From contig JAGYKV010000017.1 of assembly GCA_018401415.1 (NCBI GenBank), positions 880,001 through 944,000 on the forward strand: a stretch of 64,000 bases of DNA, in the 5' to 3' direction. Numbering within the stretch: position 1 is the first letter of the stretch; every line of letters starts with the position of its first letter. Below, piece by piece: positions 47,394 through 60,465 of this stretch. Below the pieces are notes generated by a model. It searched no databases, was not told where the DNA came from, and was given only the letters and a program-made list of their open reading frames with translations. The position numbers were made by a program, and so were the translations under genes. Source of the stretch: Candidatus Nanopelagicales bacterium (GTDB lineage: Bacteria; Actinomycetota; Actinomycetes; S36-B12).

Positions 47394-47552
47394 ATGCCCA
47401 AAAAGCGCGAAACTCGAGCTCGCGACCGTCCGGACGCTTCTCGAGTTCACTTCCTGAGTCTTAGCGAAACAGGCATACACACTCTAGCCGATTTCGATCC
47501 GCGTTGTCTAGAAGAAATCCTTTGGTACGTAAACGCCCCACACTTTTCGTAG
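47394..47552 (+). CDS. Small hypothetical protein
   Basis: 52 residues from the ATG at 47394, five bases after the DUF3800-like stop, with GAGAAG as weak ribosome site. The start is basic ([16 protein letters not shown]), then [17 protein letters not shown]. Its end overlaps the opposing mutase gene by 45 bases. Coding status is uncertain. Confidence 0.4.
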   Translation: MPKKRETRARDRPDASRVHFLSLSETGIHTLADFDPRCLEEILWYVNAPHFS

Positions 47553-49088
47553 GGCATCGGAGACTTCGCCCACCGTTGCTTTGGCCTTGAGCGCTTCCTT
47601 CATGGGGTACAGAAGGTTGCCACTGCCTTGCGCGGTGGCGCTGATGGTCTCAAGCAGCTGCGCGACTTTTTGGTTGTCACGTTCGGCGCGCAATTTCTCG
47701 AGTCGGGATATCTGCTCGGCTTCAATGGCCGGGTTCACCCGCAGTGGTTCATAGGGTTCTTCTTGATCAATGGCGAATTTATTAACCCCCACCACCACTC
47801 GCTCCACGGCATCAATTTGCTGGGCAATTGAATAAGCAGTGTTTTCGATCTCGAGTTTTTGGTAACCCTGCTCAATGGCCGCGGCTGCACCACCACGGGC
47901 TTCCACTTCAGCAATCAGTTGCAGGGCTACTTCTTCAACCTGGTCGGTGAGTGACTCCATGGCATAAGACCCGGCGAATGGATCGACTACTTCGGTGACA
48001 TCGGATTCAAATGCAATGACCTGTTGGGTGCGCAGCGCTAATCGCGCGGCCTTTTCTGTTGGCAATGCGATCGCTTCATCGAAAGAATTTGTATGCAGGG
48101 ACTGGGTACCACCGAAAACCGCAGCGAGCGCTTGAACTGCTACCCGCACCAGATTCACTTCCGGTTGCTGCGCGGTTAATTGGACACCGGCGGTTTGAGT
48201 ATGGAAACGAAGCATCCAGGACTTGGGGTTCTTGGCACCGAACTCCTCGCGCATGATGCGCGCCCACATCCGGCGAGCGGCCCGGAACTTGGCGATTTCT
48301 TCCAAGATGGTGGTGCGCGAAACAAAGAAGAAGGCCAACCGGGGTGCGAATTCATCGACATCGAGCCCTGCGTCAATAGCGGCCTGGACATATGCCTTGC
48401 CGTTCGAAAGGGTGAAAGCGATCTCCTGCGCAGGATTAGCACCGGCCTCCGCCATGTGATACCCCGAGATCGAGATCGTGTTCCAATTCGGCAACTCATC
48501 TTTGCAATAGGCAAAGATGTCGGTGATCAACCTGACCGATTCCTTGGGTGGGTATATGTACGTGCCGCGCGCAATGTATTCCTTGAGAACATCGTTCTGA
48601 ATTGTTCCATTGAGCTTGCTGGCATCAATTCCATTTTCCTCAGCAACCAACTGGTACAGCAATAACAAAATCGCTGCCGGGGCATTGATGGTCATGGATG
48701 TCGAGACTTGATCCAGCGGAATTCCGTTGAACAGGGTGCGCATGTCTTCAATGGAGTCGATGGCAACACCAACCTTGCCCACCTCGCCGTGCGCCAACGG
48801 GGCATCAGAGTCCATGCCCATTTGAGTGGGGAGATCAAATGCGACCGACAGACCTGTTGTGCCCGCGGCCAGAAGTTGCTTGTATCGCTCATTGGATTCC
48901 GCGGCGGTACCAAACCCCGCGTACTGGCGCATGGTCCACGGCCGACCGGTGTACATGGAGGCGTACACCCCCCGCGTGTACGGATACTCCCCTGGCTCGC
49001 CCAATTCGGCGGCGGCATCGAAATCCACAAGATCAGAGCCGTCATAAACTGATTTGATCGGGAATCCTGATTCACTCAATGAGGTCAC
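47508..49088 (-). CDS. Methylmalonyl-CoA mutase, catalytic (substrate-binding) subunit
   Basis: 526 residues, only the TIM-barrel part; the C-terminal B12-binding domain of one-chain mutases is absent and must be a separate protein. Signatures are [16 protein letters not shown] (the Tyr typical of methylmalonyl- rather than isobutyryl-CoA mutase), [31 protein letters not shown] and [14 protein letters not shown]. The enzyme converts methylmalonyl-CoA to succinyl-CoA using adenosylcobalamin. The partner subunit gene is not in the window. The link to the propionate ligase at 22 kb and to SDH is functional inference. Confidence 0.9.
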   Translation of the reverse strand: MTSLSESGFPIKSVYDGSDLVDFDAAAELGEPGEYPYTRGVYASMYTGRPWTMRQYAGFGTAAESNERYKQLLAAGTTGLSVAFDLPTQMGMDSDAPLAHGEVGKVGVAIDSIEDMRTLFNGIPLDQVSTSMTINAPAAILLLLYQLVAEENGIDASKLNGTIQNDVLKEYIARGTYIYPPKESVRLITDIFAYCKDELPNWNTISISGYHMAEAGANPAQEIAFTLSNGKAYVQAAIDAGLDVDEFAPRLAFFFVSRTTILEEIAKFRAARRMWARIMREEFGAKNPKSWMLRFHTQTAGVQLTAQQPEVNLVRVAVQALAAVFGGTQSLHTNSFDEAIALPTEKAARLALRTQQVIAFESDVTEVVDPFAGSYAMESLTDQVEEVALQLIAEVEARGGAAAAIEQGYQKLEIENTAYSIAQQIDAVERVVVGVNKFAIDQEEPYEPLRVNPAIEAEQISRLEKLRAERDNQKVAQLLETISATAQGSGNLLYPMKEALKAKATVGEVSDALRKVWGVYVPKDFF

Positions 49089-49254
49089 GGTGTCAGCCTA
49101 GAGGTCTACGACCGAGCCCGATTCGCCAATATCCGTGAGATAGGTCATCTCGACCTAATGTGAGCTCAGTCGCTAGGTCATGAACATCACATATATATGT
49201 GTCAGATCCGCTGTGCCGGATTTTCCTCATGGGGCTACCCTAAGCACGTAACAT

Positions 49255-49710
49255 ATGTCAGTCAGAGGCTCTTCGGAATGGGATGGAATCGTGGCCAGCA
49301 AAACTCCGGTATCGCTCAGGGCGCTGCCTATTGGCACCCTGTATCGGGGCGGGGAGGGCATGTGGACGTGGGTGCTGCAGCGCATCACCGGCGTATCGGT
49401 TTTCTTTTTCCTCTTTGTCCACGTCCTGGACACCGCTTTGGTGCGCGTCTCCCCCGAGGCCTACGACCTGATCATTGCCACCTACAAGACACCGATTGTC
49501 AACCTCCTCGAGGTGGGTCTGGTGGGAGCCGTGCTCTATCACGCACTCAACGGCATTCGAATTATTCTCATTGATTTTTGGAAACGCGGACCTCGTGTTC
49601 AGCGCCAAATGATCTGGGTTGTGGCTGGGGTGTGGCTCGTGGTCATGATCCCCGGCACCTACTACATGATGATCCACACCATTGATGCCCTGTTCGGGAG
49701 CACCCCATGA
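49255..49710 (+). CDS. sdhC: Succinate dehydrogenase cytochrome b subunit
   Basis: 151 residues with three membrane helices. WTWVLQRITGVSVFFFLFVHVLDT includes the Ser/Arg and His used for quinone and haem, and YHALNGIRIILID is the second haem-side signature. The true start may be further in, at GTG 49291 (ASKTPVSL). First gene of sdhCDAB; its stop overlaps sdhD (ATGA). Confidence 0.9.
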   Translation: MSVRGSSEWDGIVASKTPVSLRALPIGTLYRGGEGMWTWVLQRITGVSVFFFLFVHVLDTALVRVSPEAYDLIIATYKTPIVNLLEVGLVGAVLYHALNGIRIILIDFWKRGPRVQRQMIWVVAGVWLVVMIPGTYYMMIHTIDALFGSTP

Positions 49711-50111
49711 GTTCATCACCACTTGCCGCACCCCGCAGCGGGACACGCACCAAGCAGCGCAGCAACTTTGAGCTCTACGGCTGGCTGTTCATGCGCATTT
49801 CAGGCATCGTTCTCGTTGTCCTTGTTCTCGGCCACCTGTTCATCATGAATATCCTCGATGGCGGCGTCCAGCGGATCAACTTCGCGTTCGTGGCCGGTCG
49901 CTGGGCGAGCCCGTTCTGGCAGGTCTGGGATTTGTCCATGCTGTGGCTGGCCATGCTTCATGGCGGCAACGGAATGCGCACCATTATCAACGACTACGCC
50001 GAGCGGAACCAGACCCGATTCTGGCTCAAGATGCTGCTTTATGTTTCTACTGCTTTCATTATCGTGTTGGGAACACTGGTTATTTTCACTTTCGATCCAA
50101 ACCTTGGCTAA
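49707..50111 (+). CDS. sdhD: Succinate dehydrogenase membrane anchor subunit
   Basis: 134 residues, three helices. [25 protein letters not shown] and the later [14 protein letters not shown] carry the conserved His and Arg residues of the quinone/haem site. It overlaps sdhC by 4 bases and is 14 bases from sdhA. Confidence 0.9.
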   Translation: MSSSPLAAPRSGTRTKQRSNFELYGWLFMRISGIVLVVLVLGHLFIMNILDGGVQRINFAFVAGRWASPFWQVWDLSMLWLAMLHGGNGMRTIINDYAERNQTRFWLKMLLYVSTAFIIVLGTLVIFTFDPNLG

Positions 50112-50125
50112 CTAGGGAGAATCAC

Positions 50126-51880
50126 ATGCAGACACATGTTTACGACGTTGTGATTGTGGGCGCCGGTGGCGCTGGCATGCGCGCAGCTCTTGAATCCAGC
50201 ACCCGTGCGCGCACCGCCGTTCTCACCAAGCTTTACCCCACCCGCTCCCACACCGGTGCCGCCCAAGGTGGCATGTGTGCTGCTTTGGCGAATGTGGAAG
50301 AAGATAACTGGGAGTGGCACACCTTTGACACCGTCAAAGGTGGCGACTATCTCGTTGATCAAGATGCCGCCGAAGTCATGTGCAAAGAAGCAATCGACGC
50401 CGTGCTCGACCTCGAAAAAATGGGACTCCCCTTCAACCGCACACCTGAAGGCCGGATCGATCAGCGCCGCTTCGGTGGCCATACCCGCAATCACGGTGAA
50501 GCTGCCGTTCGCCGCTCCTGCTATGCCGCCGACCGCACCGGCCACATGATCCTTCAGACCCTGTACCAAAACTGCATTAAAGAAGGTGTGGAGTTTTATA
50601 ACGAGTTTTATGTCCTTGATGTCCTCCTGAATGAGGAATCCGGTGAGCCCGTTGCCGCCGGTGTCGTGGCTTATGAATTGGCGACCGGTGAAATTCATAT
50701 TTTCAAAGCCAAGTCCATTATTTTCGCAACAGGTGGGTTCGGCAAAGTATTCAAAACCACATCCAATGCCCACACCTTGACCGGCGACGGCATGGGCATT
50801 ATCTGGCGCAAGGGTCTACCCCTCGAAGACATGGAGTTCTACCAATTCCACCCCACGGGTCTCGCTGGTCTGGGCGTGCTTTTGACCGAAGGTGCCCGCG
50901 GTGAAGGTGGCATTCTTCGAAACTCCACCGGTGAACGGTTCATGGAACGCTATGCACCCACCATTAAAGACCTGGCCCCCCGCGACATGGTTGCTCGCGC
51001 CATGGTGCAGGAAGTACGCGAGGGTCGCGGCGCCGGACCGAACCGGGATTACGTGTATCTCGACCTCACCCACCTGCCCAAGGAGCAAATCGAGTCCAAA
51101 CTTCCCGATATCACCGAATTCGCTCGCACCTACCTCGGTGTGGATCCGGTCACCGAACTCGTGCCGGTGTTCCCCACCGCTCACTACGCCATGGGCGGTA
51201 TTCCCACCGATGTCGAGACGCGGGTGCTGCGCGATAACGAGCATGTTGTTCCCGGGCTTTATGCCGCGGGTGAATGTGCCTGTGTGTCGGTTCATGGCGC
51301 AAATCGCCTCGGCACAAATTCACTGCTGGATATCAATGTCTTCGGTCGCCGGGCCGGTATCGCCGCTGCGGAGTACGCCAATTCGGTGAAGCATGTGGAA
51401 CTGCCCGAGCACTCACAAACTCAAACAATCACGCTGGTCGAGCAACTGCGCTCCTGCACCGGTGGCGAGCGCATTGCGCCACTGCGCAAGGCCCTGCAGG
51501 AGACCATGGACATGAACGCTCAGGTGTACCGCACCGAAGTCACCTTGAAACAAGCACTCAGCGATGTTCAGGCATTGCGTGATCGCTATAAGAACGTGTC
51601 GATCCAGGACAAGGGAACCCGCTACAACACCGATCTCCTTGAAGCAATTGAACTGGGCTTCCTCCTAGATCTGGCAGAGGTGCTTGTGGTCAGCGCACTG
51701 GAGCGCAAGGAAACACGCGGGGGTCACGCCCGCGAGGACTACCCGCACCGCGACGATGTCAACTACATGCGCCACACCATGGCCAGTCGCAAGGTGAATG
51801 CTCAGGGCGAGGAATATGTATCACTGGATTACAAGCCCGTTGTTGTCACCCGCTACCAACCAATGGAACGCAAGTACTAA
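50126..51880 (+). CDS. sdhA: Succinate dehydrogenase flavoprotein subunit
   Basis: 584 residues. FAD-binding [14 protein letters not shown] begins at residue 9, His42 in [12 protein letters not shown] is the flavin attachment site, and the substrate Arg/His residues lie in FHPTGL and [10 protein letters not shown]. The C-terminus has the usual [23 protein letters not shown] precedes the ATG; the open frame extends upstream inside sdhD without homology. It links the citric acid cycle to quinone reduction. Confidence 0.96.
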   Translation: MQTHVYDVVIVGAGGAGMRAALESSTRARTAVLTKLYPTRSHTGAAQGGMCAALANVEEDNWEWHTFDTVKGGDYLVDQDAAEVMCKEAIDAVLDLEKMGLPFNRTPEGRIDQRRFGGHTRNHGEAAVRRSCYAADRTGHMILQTLYQNCIKEGVEFYNEFYVLDVLLNEESGEPVAAGVVAYELATGEIHIFKAKSIIFATGGFGKVFKTTSNAHTLTGDGMGIIWRKGLPLEDMEFYQFHPTGLAGLGVLLTEGARGEGGILRNSTGERFMERYAPTIKDLAPRDMVARAMVQEVREGRGAGPNRDYVYLDLTHLPKEQIESKLPDITEFARTYLGVDPVTELVPVFPTAHYAMGGIPTDVETRVLRDNEHVVPGLYAAGECACVSVHGANRLGTNSLLDINVFGRRAGIAAAEYANSVKHVELPEHSQTQTITLVEQLRSCTGGERIAPLRKALQETMDMNAQVYRTEVTLKQALSDVQALRDRYKNVSIQDKGTRYNTDLLEAIELGFLLDLAEVLVVSALERKETRGGHAREDYPHRDDVNYMRHTMASRKVNAQGEEYVSLDYKPVVVTRYQPMERKY

Positions 51881-52635
51881 TGACTCTCACCGCTGAAGTT
51901 TCCGCACCGGAGACGCCTGTCCCCGTTGCGACCGATGTCACCTTCCGGATTCGCCGGTTCCGTCCTGACTTTGACGCGGAGCCGCACTGGGAGGACTACA
52001 CGGTGGCCCTGTATCCCACCGATCGAGTTCTCACTGCGTTGGAGAAAATCAAATCTGAGATCGATGGCTCACTGACATTTCGTCGGTCATGTGGTCACGG
52101 AATTTGTGGGTCAGATGCCATGCGAATCAATGGGCGTAATCGCCTGGCCTGCAAGTCACTGGTGAAGGATCTCGACATTTCCAAACCGATCACCGTTGAA
52201 GCGATCAAGGGTCTGCCCTTGGAAAAAGACCTTGTCGTCGACATGGAACCGTTCTTCTCCGCCTACCGCCAGGTTCTTCCGTTCCTCATGCCAGAAGGCC
52301 ACGAACCGACCAAAGAGCGGATTCAGTCAGCCGAGGACCGGGCCCGCTTTGATGACACCACCAAGTGCATTCTGTGTGCCTGCTGCACCACTTCCTGCCC
52401 GGTTTTCTGGACCGATGAGCAATATTTCGGCCCCGCAGCAATTGTTGCGGCGCACCGATTCATTTTCGACTCCCGCGATGCCGGTGCGGAAGCGCGCCTA
52501 GAGGTTCTCAATGAAAAAGAGGGCGTGTGGCGGTGCCGCACAACTTTCAACTGCACCGATGCCTGCCCGCGGGGCATTGAGGTCACCAAGGCGATTCAAG
52601 AAGTCAAGCGCGCCCTGATTTTCAAGAGGGTTTAA
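51880..52635 (+). CDS. sdhB: Succinate dehydrogenase iron-sulfur subunit
   Basis: 251 residues. The 2Fe-2S domain has RRSCGHGICGSDAMRINGRNRLAC. The 4Fe-4S/3Fe-4S domain has CILCACCTTSCPVFW and CTDACPRGIEVTKAI. It overlaps sdhA by one base (TAATG). It is the last gene of the operon, followed by a hairpin. Confidence 0.96.
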   Translation: MTLTAEVSAPETPVPVATDVTFRIRRFRPDFDAEPHWEDYTVALYPTDRVLTALEKIKSEIDGSLTFRRSCGHGICGSDAMRINGRNRLACKSLVKDLDISKPITVEAIKGLPLEKDLVVDMEPFFSAYRQVLPFLMPEGHEPTKERIQSAEDRARFDDTTKCILCACCTTSCPVFWTDEQYFGPAAIVAAHRFIFDSRDAGAEARLEVLNEKEGVWRCRTTFNCTDACPRGIEVTKAIQEVKRALIFKRV

Positions 52636-52670
52636 CCCGGAACAGCTCGGCTGGGCACTTTCGCTTTACC

Positions 52671-52698
52671 CAATATTGCAAGTAAGCAATATTGCTTT
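52671..52698 (+). terminator. Hairpin between sdhB and the facing aldehyde dehydrogenase gene
   Basis: A 9-bp AT-rich stem (CAATATTGC / GCAATATTG) with loop AAGTAA, followed by CTTTT. Its place between two convergent genes suggests a bidirectional terminator. Confidence 0.65.
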
Positions 52699-52719
52699 TC
52701 CCCTACATATATTTTCGGC

Positions 52720-54165
52720 TTAAAGGTCGACGGAGAAATACTGGGTCTCGAGGAACTCGTGGATCCCCGCGAAGCCGCCCTCGCGGCCGAGCCCTGATTC
52801 CTTCATGCCACCAAATGGTGCGGCCGGATCGGATGCGATCCCGCGGTTAATGGCCACCATTCCCGATTCAATGCGCCGAGCAACCTTGATTCCTTCGCCA
52901 GCGTCCTTGGCATAGACATAGCTCATGAGTCCGTATTCGGTGTCATTAGCCATGCGCACAGCTTCATCGGTATTTGCCACCGTGACGATCGGTGCGACCG
53001 GACCAAAAACTTCATTGCGGGTCAGCACGGAGCCGTGCTCAATACCGCGCACAACGTGCGGAGCAACAAATGCACCCGTTGTGGGGGCCGTTCCCGCTTC
53101 GGTGATGGCGGCTCCTTCGGCGGCAGCTTCGCCAATCAGTTCCAGGATCTTGTCGCGTTCTTTGTCGCTGACCATGGCACCCAGATCATTCGCTTGATCA
53201 ATTCCCGGGCCGATCTTCAGACCACGCAAGGCCAGTTCAAATTTATCGGCGAATTCGGTACTGATCGATTCATGAACATAGAACCGATTCGCTGCCGTGC
53301 ATGCGGCACCGCCATTGCGCATTTTCGCGATCATGGCTCCCGCTACAGCTTCGTCGACATTAGCACCCTCGAGAACCAAGAACGGCGCGTTGCCACCAAG
53401 TTCCATAGAGGAAGGAAGAACACGTTCCGCTGTTTGCTTGAGCAGTAATTTCCCAACATACGTTGAACCCGTGAATGACAAAGTCGCCACTCGAGGGTCG
53501 GCCAGGATCGCCTCTGAGATTGGTCCTGAGCGCGAAGTCGTGACAATGTTGACCACGCCGGCAGGGGCACCTGCTTGTTGCAGAATCTCACCAATCCACA
53601 GCGCGGTCAGCGGTGTCTCGGCAGGTGGCTTCAGCACCGCCGTGCAACCGGCAGCGAGTGCGGGTGCGAGTTTCCGAGTGATCATGGCGGCCGGGAAGTT
53701 CCACGGGGTGATCATGTACGCAACACCCATGGGGCGGTGATCGGTGATAATCGTTTTATCGCGCGCGGGAGCATAACGGAAGCCACCTTCCACCCGAGCT
53801 GCTTCCTCGGAGAACCAGCGGAAAAACTCCGCCGCATACACTGCCTCGCCCATGGCATCGCGCCAGGCTTTACCGTTTTCCAAAGCAATGAGCCGAGCAC
53901 AATCTTCGATATTGGCCGACATGAGATCAAAGGCTTTGCGCAGAATTTCCGCGCGAAACCGCGCTGGGGTCAGCGACCACGTTTGGAAGGCTTCATGGGC
54001 GGCATCGACCGCCTGTAGGGCCTCGGGAACACCCGCATCGCCGATCTGGGCCAGGGTGCCGTAGGAGGCCGGGTTGATCACATTCAGTCCGGCAACAGTG
54101 GGAATCCACTCACCCCCGATTAACAGGCGGGTGGGTGTGCTGGCTGGTAATGCATCAACTGACAT
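52720..54165 (-). CDS. NAD(P)-dependent succinate-semialdehyde-type aldehyde dehydrogenase
   Basis: 481 residues. Catalytic Glu in SMELGGNAPF and catalytic Cys in NGGAACTAANRFYV; the latter pattern is typical of the GabD/SSADH branch. Cofactor motifs FTGSTYVGKLL and TPWNFPAAM are present. The ATG at 54165 follows AAAGGG; a longer start at 54195 is less likely. The product would be succinate, which feeds the SDH encoded alongside. No GABA transaminase is adjacent, so the exact aldehyde is not fixed. Confidence 0.88.
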   Translation of the reverse strand: MSVDALPASTPTRLLIGGEWIPTVAGLNVINPASYGTLAQIGDAGVPEALQAVDAAHEAFQTWSLTPARFRAEILRKAFDLMSANIEDCARLIALENGKAWRDAMGEAVYAAEFFRWFSEEAARVEGGFRYAPARDKTIITDHRPMGVAYMITPWNFPAAMITRKLAPALAAGCTAVLKPPAETPLTALWIGEILQQAGAPAGVVNIVTTSRSGPISEAILADPRVATLSFTGSTYVGKLLLKQTAERVLPSSMELGGNAPFLVLEGANVDEAVAGAMIAKMRNGGAACTAANRFYVHESISTEFADKFELALRGLKIGPGIDQANDLGAMVSDKERDKILELIGEAAAEGAAITEAGTAPTTGAFVAPHVVRGIEHGSVLTRNEVFGPVAPIVTVANTDEAVRMANDTEYGLMSYVYAKDAGEGIKVARRIESGMVAINRGIASDPAAPFGGMKESGLGREGGFAGIHEFLETQYFSVDL

Positions 54166-54268
54166 GGCTGCCCTTTCATTGGATATTCCGCTCAATCTAG
54201 TCCCCTCACGGGGGACACGCCCAGATGCCTTTCCCCTCGGACCGGACCTCGTTTAGCATAGGTTGATC

Positions 54269-55453
54269 ATGTTGACGATCCGCCGCCTACAAGCAACCGC
54301 AGTCACGCTCCTGTTAGCGGTGGGGCTCATGGTTCCTGTGCACGGCACCTGGGCTGCCCCGGGTGATCCACCCGCGGGCGGAGAGCAACTGGTCGGCAAG
54401 GGTAAGACCGTGAACCTTGGTCCGGACTCAGATCCATTGCCCTCGGTGTGGGCAAAGACGTGGCTGGTCGCCAATGCCGACACCGGGGAGATCTACGCTG
54501 CCAAGGGGCCACATATTCAGCGGGCACCGGCTTCTACTTTGAAGGCACTCACCGCATTGACCCTGATGCCCCAATTGGATCCAGCGGTGGAGGTGACCGC
54601 GAAGAAAAAGGCGCTCAATACATACGGGAGCAAAGTCGGACTTCAACGAGGCAAGACTTACACGATCGAGGATCTGTATTACGCCCTGCTCCTGCCCAGT
54701 GCCAATGACGCAGCCATTGCACTCGCTCAAGCAAATGGCGGCGTCCGAAAAACAGTGGATCAAATGAACTCGGTTGCCCGCTCATTGGGTGCCATCAATA
54801 CAGTGGCTAAAAACACCAATGGGCTTGATTCACCGGGTCAACTCTCCACCGCCTACGATCTCGCACTCATTGGGCGCGCGGCCATGAAAATCGAGAATTT
54901 CAACGAGATCATTCAAACCCGAAAATACACTTTCCCTTATAAAAAGCGCACAAGGGAAATCTACAACAACAATCGTCTCGTCACCGGAGGATATAAAGGT
55001 GCACTCGGTGTGAAAACTGGATTTACCACCAATGCGGGACGCACCTTTATTGGCGCAGCTGAACGCAAAGGCACCACCCTGATCGTGGTGGCCATGGGCA
55101 TCAAAGAATCCAGCGCTACCGCGGCCGGGAAATTAATGGACTGGGCATTTGCAAACAAGGACACGGTCACCCCCATTGGGACTCTGGTGACAACAGGACC
55201 AGCCACCACAGTACAAAATATTACGGCGGACTCCACGGACCTAATTGCCGCAGGCGCTAAGTTCGCCCCGAATCAAACATCCACGGCGGGTCCGAGCACC
55301 GAGGGGACGTCACTGGATTCCCTTGCCGTGGGTTGGATTGCACTCTTTATTGCCATTGGAACTTTCCTGCTGTTGGGTGCTCGCTCGGAAGTCGGTCGAA
55401 GACGAAATCGGAGTCGTTTGGCTCGGCCTGGACGGATCAAACTCGAAGGTTGA
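54269..55453 (+). CDS. D-alanyl-D-alanine carboxypeptidase (PBP5/DacA family)
   Basis: 394 residues. A signal peptide (RRLQATAVTLLLAVGLMVPV, cleavage near TWAA) is followed by the three penicillin-binding motifs: STLK (89-92), SAN (144-146) and GVKTGFT. A single C-terminal helix (LAVGWIALFIAIGTFLLLGA) anchors it, with a basic tail inside. It trims the terminal D-Ala of peptidoglycan side chains. A TTG start six bases earlier is possible. Confidence 0.92.
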   Translation: MLTIRRLQATAVTLLLAVGLMVPVHGTWAAPGDPPAGGEQLVGKGKTVNLGPDSDPLPSVWAKTWLVANADTGEIYAAKGPHIQRAPASTLKALTALTLMPQLDPAVEVTAKKKALNTYGSKVGLQRGKTYTIEDLYYALLLPSANDAAIALAQANGGVRKTVDQMNSVARSLGAINTVAKNTNGLDSPGQLSTAYDLALIGRAAMKIENFNEIIQTRKYTFPYKKRTREIYNNNRLVTGGYKGALGVKTGFTTNAGRTFIGAAERKGTTLIVVAMGIKESSATAAGKLMDWAFANKDTVTPIGTLVTTGPATTVQNITADSTDLIAAGAKFAPNQTSTAGPSTEGTSLDSLAVGWIALFIAIGTFLLLGARSEVGRRRNRSRLARPGRIKLEG

Positions 55454-57781
<2,328 letters not shown>

Positions 57782-57825
57782 GGGAAAACACTAGGGCGAA
57801 TTAGCCGGAGATGGGTGCTCACTGA

Positions 57826-59043
57826 TTAACGGAGTGCCTTTTGTAAGTTCACGTCAATAGAGCCCAAGAAATCCTCGGTCGTTTGGTACGGCTGATCAGG
57901 GCCAATCAACAAGGCCAAATCCTTGGTCATTTTGCCTTCTTCAACCGTTTCAATGCACACTCGTTCGAGTGTCCGGGCAAAAGCGGTCACTTCGGGGGTG
58001 GAGTCCAAGACACCACGGTGCTCAAGTCCCCGGGTCCAGGCGAAGATCGAAGCAATCGGATTGGTAGAGGTGGGCTTACCCTGTTGATGCTGGCGATAAT
58101 GCCGGGTCACGGTTCCGTGGGCGGCTTCCGCCTCCACCGTACGACCGTCAGGGGTCATCAGCACACTGGTCATGAGCCCGAGGGAACCGAATCCTTGGGC
58201 GATTGTGTCGGACTGGACGTCTCCGTCGTAGTTCTTGCACGCCCAGACATAGCCGCCCTCCCACTTCAGGGCCGCAGCGACCATGTCGTCGATCAGTCGA
58301 TGTTCGTAGGTGATTCCAGCCTTTTCGAATTCGGCCCTGAATTCATTGTCATAAACATCGGCGAAAATATCTTTGAATTGACCGTCATAGGCCTTCAGAA
58401 TTGTATTCTTGGTGGACAGGTAGACCGGATAGTTTCGATTCAGGCCGTAGCGCAATGACGCCCGAGCAAAATCACGAATTGATTCGTCAAGGTTATACAT
58501 TCCCATGGCCACGCCACCTGCGGGGAAATCAAAAACATTGAACTCCATGGGCTCAGAGCCATCGGTGGGCGTGAATGTCATGGTCAAAGTACCCGCGGAG
58601 GGAACTTTGAAGTCAGTTGCCTTGTACTGGTCACCGAATGCGTGGCGACCGATAATCACCGGCTTGGTCCAGCCTGGAACCAACCGTGGAATATTCGAAA
58701 TAATGATGGGCTCCCTGAAGATGACCCCTCCGAGAATATTACGGATCGTTCCATTCGGGGATTTCCACATTTTCTTCAGCCCGAATTCATCGACACGTGC
58801 TTCATCAGGTGTAATCGTGGCGCATTTAACACCGACACCATATTTTTGAATTGCATGAGCTGAATCAATGGTCACCTGATCGTCGGTGGCATCGCGGTGC
58901 TCAATTCCCAGGTCGTAATACTTCAGGTCAATATCGAGATACTTGAGAATCAATTCCTTCTTAATAAAATCCCAAATAATGCGAGTCATTTCATCGCCGT
59001 CAAGTTCTACGACCGGATTAACAACTTTGATCTTATTCGACAT
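57826..59043 (-). CDS. icd: Isocitrate dehydrogenase (NADP-type, dimeric)
   Basis: 405 residues. It is of the eukaryote-like dimeric class: [57 protein letters not shown] and [24 protein letters not shown]. It makes 2-oxoglutarate and NADPH. It lies 41 bases after mdh on the same strand, so the two citric acid cycle genes are probably cotranscribed. Confidence 0.96.
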   Translation of the reverse strand: MSNKIKVVNPVVELDGDEMTRIIWDFIKKELILKYLDIDLKYYDLGIEHRDATDDQVTIDSAHAIQKYGVGVKCATITPDEARVDEFGLKKMWKSPNGTIRNILGGVIFREPIIISNIPRLVPGWTKPVIIGRHAFGDQYKATDFKVPSAGTLTMTFTPTDGSEPMEFNVFDFPAGGVAMGMYNLDESIRDFARASLRYGLNRNYPVYLSTKNTILKAYDGQFKDIFADVYDNEFRAEFEKAGITYEHRLIDDMVAAALKWEGGYVWACKNYDGDVQSDTIAQGFGSLGLMTSVLMTPDGRTVEAEAAHGTVTRHYRQHQQGKPTSTNPIASIFAWTRGLEHRGVLDSTPEVTAFARTLERVCIETVEEGKMTKDLALLIGPDQPYQTTEDFLGSIDVNLQKALR

Positions 59044-59084
59044 GAAGAACTACTCCTGTAATAGAGGTGACAAAAAGTGTGAGA

Positions 59085-60041
59085 CTAGAGGGCTTGTACG
59101 TCGGCTTGTTTGGCTTTCACTGCCACATATGCTTCAGCAAGCAGTGCCTTCTCCGAATCGGTCAACGGGGTTTCAACGACCTTCTTAATTCCAGTGTTTC
59201 CGATCTCTGCTTCGACTCCCAAATATGCCCCGGAAAGTCCATATTCGCCGTCCACCCATGCGCAGACGGGCATCACCTTGCCAGAGTCCTCGTGCACAGC
59301 GCGAGCCATGCGGGCTGCGGCAGCAGAGGGTGCGTAATAGGCAGATCCAGTCTTCAAAAGTGCCACGATTTCCGCACCACCATTGCGAGTACGTTCCACG
59401 AGTTCATCGATTTTCTCTTGCGACAGGATTTCAGAGAGGGGCTTGCCGTCAACACTGCAGGCCGAGGCGACCGGAACCATGGTGTCGCCGTGGGAGCCCA
59501 ATGTCAGGGTGGTGACACTGGACACGGGAACCTGCAACTCTTCAGCCACAAAGTGGGAGAAGCGAGCGGTGTCGAGCATTCCCGCTTGACCGATAACTCG
59601 GTTATACGGAAACTCCGACACGATTTGGGCGAGTGCGGTCATTTCATCGAGTGGATTTGCCACGTTAATGATCACGCAGTTAGGTGCATACTTGGCAATG
59701 TTTTCTGCAACACCGCGCATAATCTTTGCATTTGTTTCAATGAGATCCATCCGGCTCATACCGGGCTTGCGCGGCATGCCGGCCGTGATGATCACGATTT
59801 CCGATCCCGCAATGGCCTCGTAGCCGGTACCATCGATTCCGGTTGTTTGCCCCACAATTTTTGTTTCGAATCCTTCAATCCAGCGGGATTGATTCATATC
59901 CAAAGCCAAACCTTCTGCTTTGCCATCGAGAACATCGGTGAGGACAACAGTCTCAAAGATGTCGTACTCGGCGAGTCGCAATGCGGTTGTTGATCCATAG
60001 AAGCCTGCGCCGATAACGGCGACCTTGCCCGAGCGTGACAT
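59085..60041 (-). CDS. mdh: Malate dehydrogenase (LDH-like type)
   Basis: 318 residues. NAD-binding VAVIGAGFYGSTTAL, the loop GMPRKPGMSRMDL with substrate-binding Arg residues, NPLDEMT, and the catalytic His in TLGSHGDTMVP. The ATG at 60041 is chosen because GGAGGGAA precedes it at good spacing. It converts malate to oxaloacetate. Confidence 0.95.
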   Translation of the reverse strand: MSRSGKVAVIGAGFYGSTTALRLAEYDIFETVVLTDVLDGKAEGLALDMNQSRWIEGFETKIVGQTTGIDGTGYEAIAGSEIVIITAGMPRKPGMSRMDLIETNAKIMRGVAENIAKYAPNCVIINVANPLDEMTALAQIVSEFPYNRVIGQAGMLDTARFSHFVAEELQVPVSSVTTLTLGSHGDTMVPVASACSVDGKPLSEILSQEKIDELVERTRNGGAEIVALLKTGSAYYAPSAAAARMARAVHEDSGKVMPVCAWVDGEYGLSGAYLGVEAEIGNTGIKKVVETPLTDSEKALLAEAYVAVKAKQADVQAL

Positions 60042-60060
60042 GAATATTCCCTCCACATGA

Positions 60061-60113
60061 AAACATCGACCTGAAAAACATTGACCTGACGAGTTATCTT
60101 GACGTCAAGATAC
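60061..60113. promoter_or_regulatory. Tandem repeat and 18-bp palindrome upstream of mdh
   Basis: AAAACATCGACCTGA (60061-60075) is repeated with one change at 60076-60090. Next to it, TATCTTGACGTCAAGATA (60096-60113) is a perfect palindrome. The site lies 55-72 bases before the mdh start and is a strong operator candidate; the protein is not known. Confidence 0.55.
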
Positions 60114-60132
60114 CGTGTCATGGGGTGGTATT

Positions 60133-60450
60133 TCAGTTCGGGGCAGGAACCCACAGGGCAAATATGGTGAGAATCACGCCCAAAAAACCTAAAACGGCAA
60201 CATCGACCGACTTGGATCGAACAACCAGCATTCCAGCGGTCGAATTGGGTAGGAATAGTCGGAGGAAAACCGCCAGTAATACGCTCACTGCCAATCCAAT
60301 TGATCCCCGCCGGAAGTGATCCGTACCGATCAAAACAAGTGAAATACCAATTCCGAGGAATACGAGAGCAATGGGCCACTGGGCAAACCGGGGTTTCCTC
60401 CGCTGAGGAAGCGGATGCACACTTGCGCCCTCGTTTTCCATACGTATCAC
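60133..60450 (-). CDS. DUF3017-family membrane protein
   Basis: 105 residues with about three short hydrophobic helices (WPIALVFLGIGISLVLIG, SIGLAVSVLLAVFLRLF, VAVLGFLGVILTIFALWV). The gene sits between folD and mdh, the usual place of DUF3017 in actinobacteria; this supports the name and the phylum. The ribosome site is weak; MENEGASV (two codons in) may be the true start. Function unknown. Confidence 0.82.
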   Translation of the reverse strand: MIRMENEGASVHPLPQRRKPRFAQWPIALVFLGIGISLVLIGTDHFRRGSIGLAVSVLLAVFLRLFLPNSTAGMLVVRSKSVDVAVLGFLGVILTIFALWVPAPN

Positions 60451-60465
60451 CCTAAGGCTATCAAC

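Noticed and set aside
59067..59993. Long plus-strand frame opposite mdh
   Set aside because: It is a shadow of the conserved malate dehydrogenase gene.
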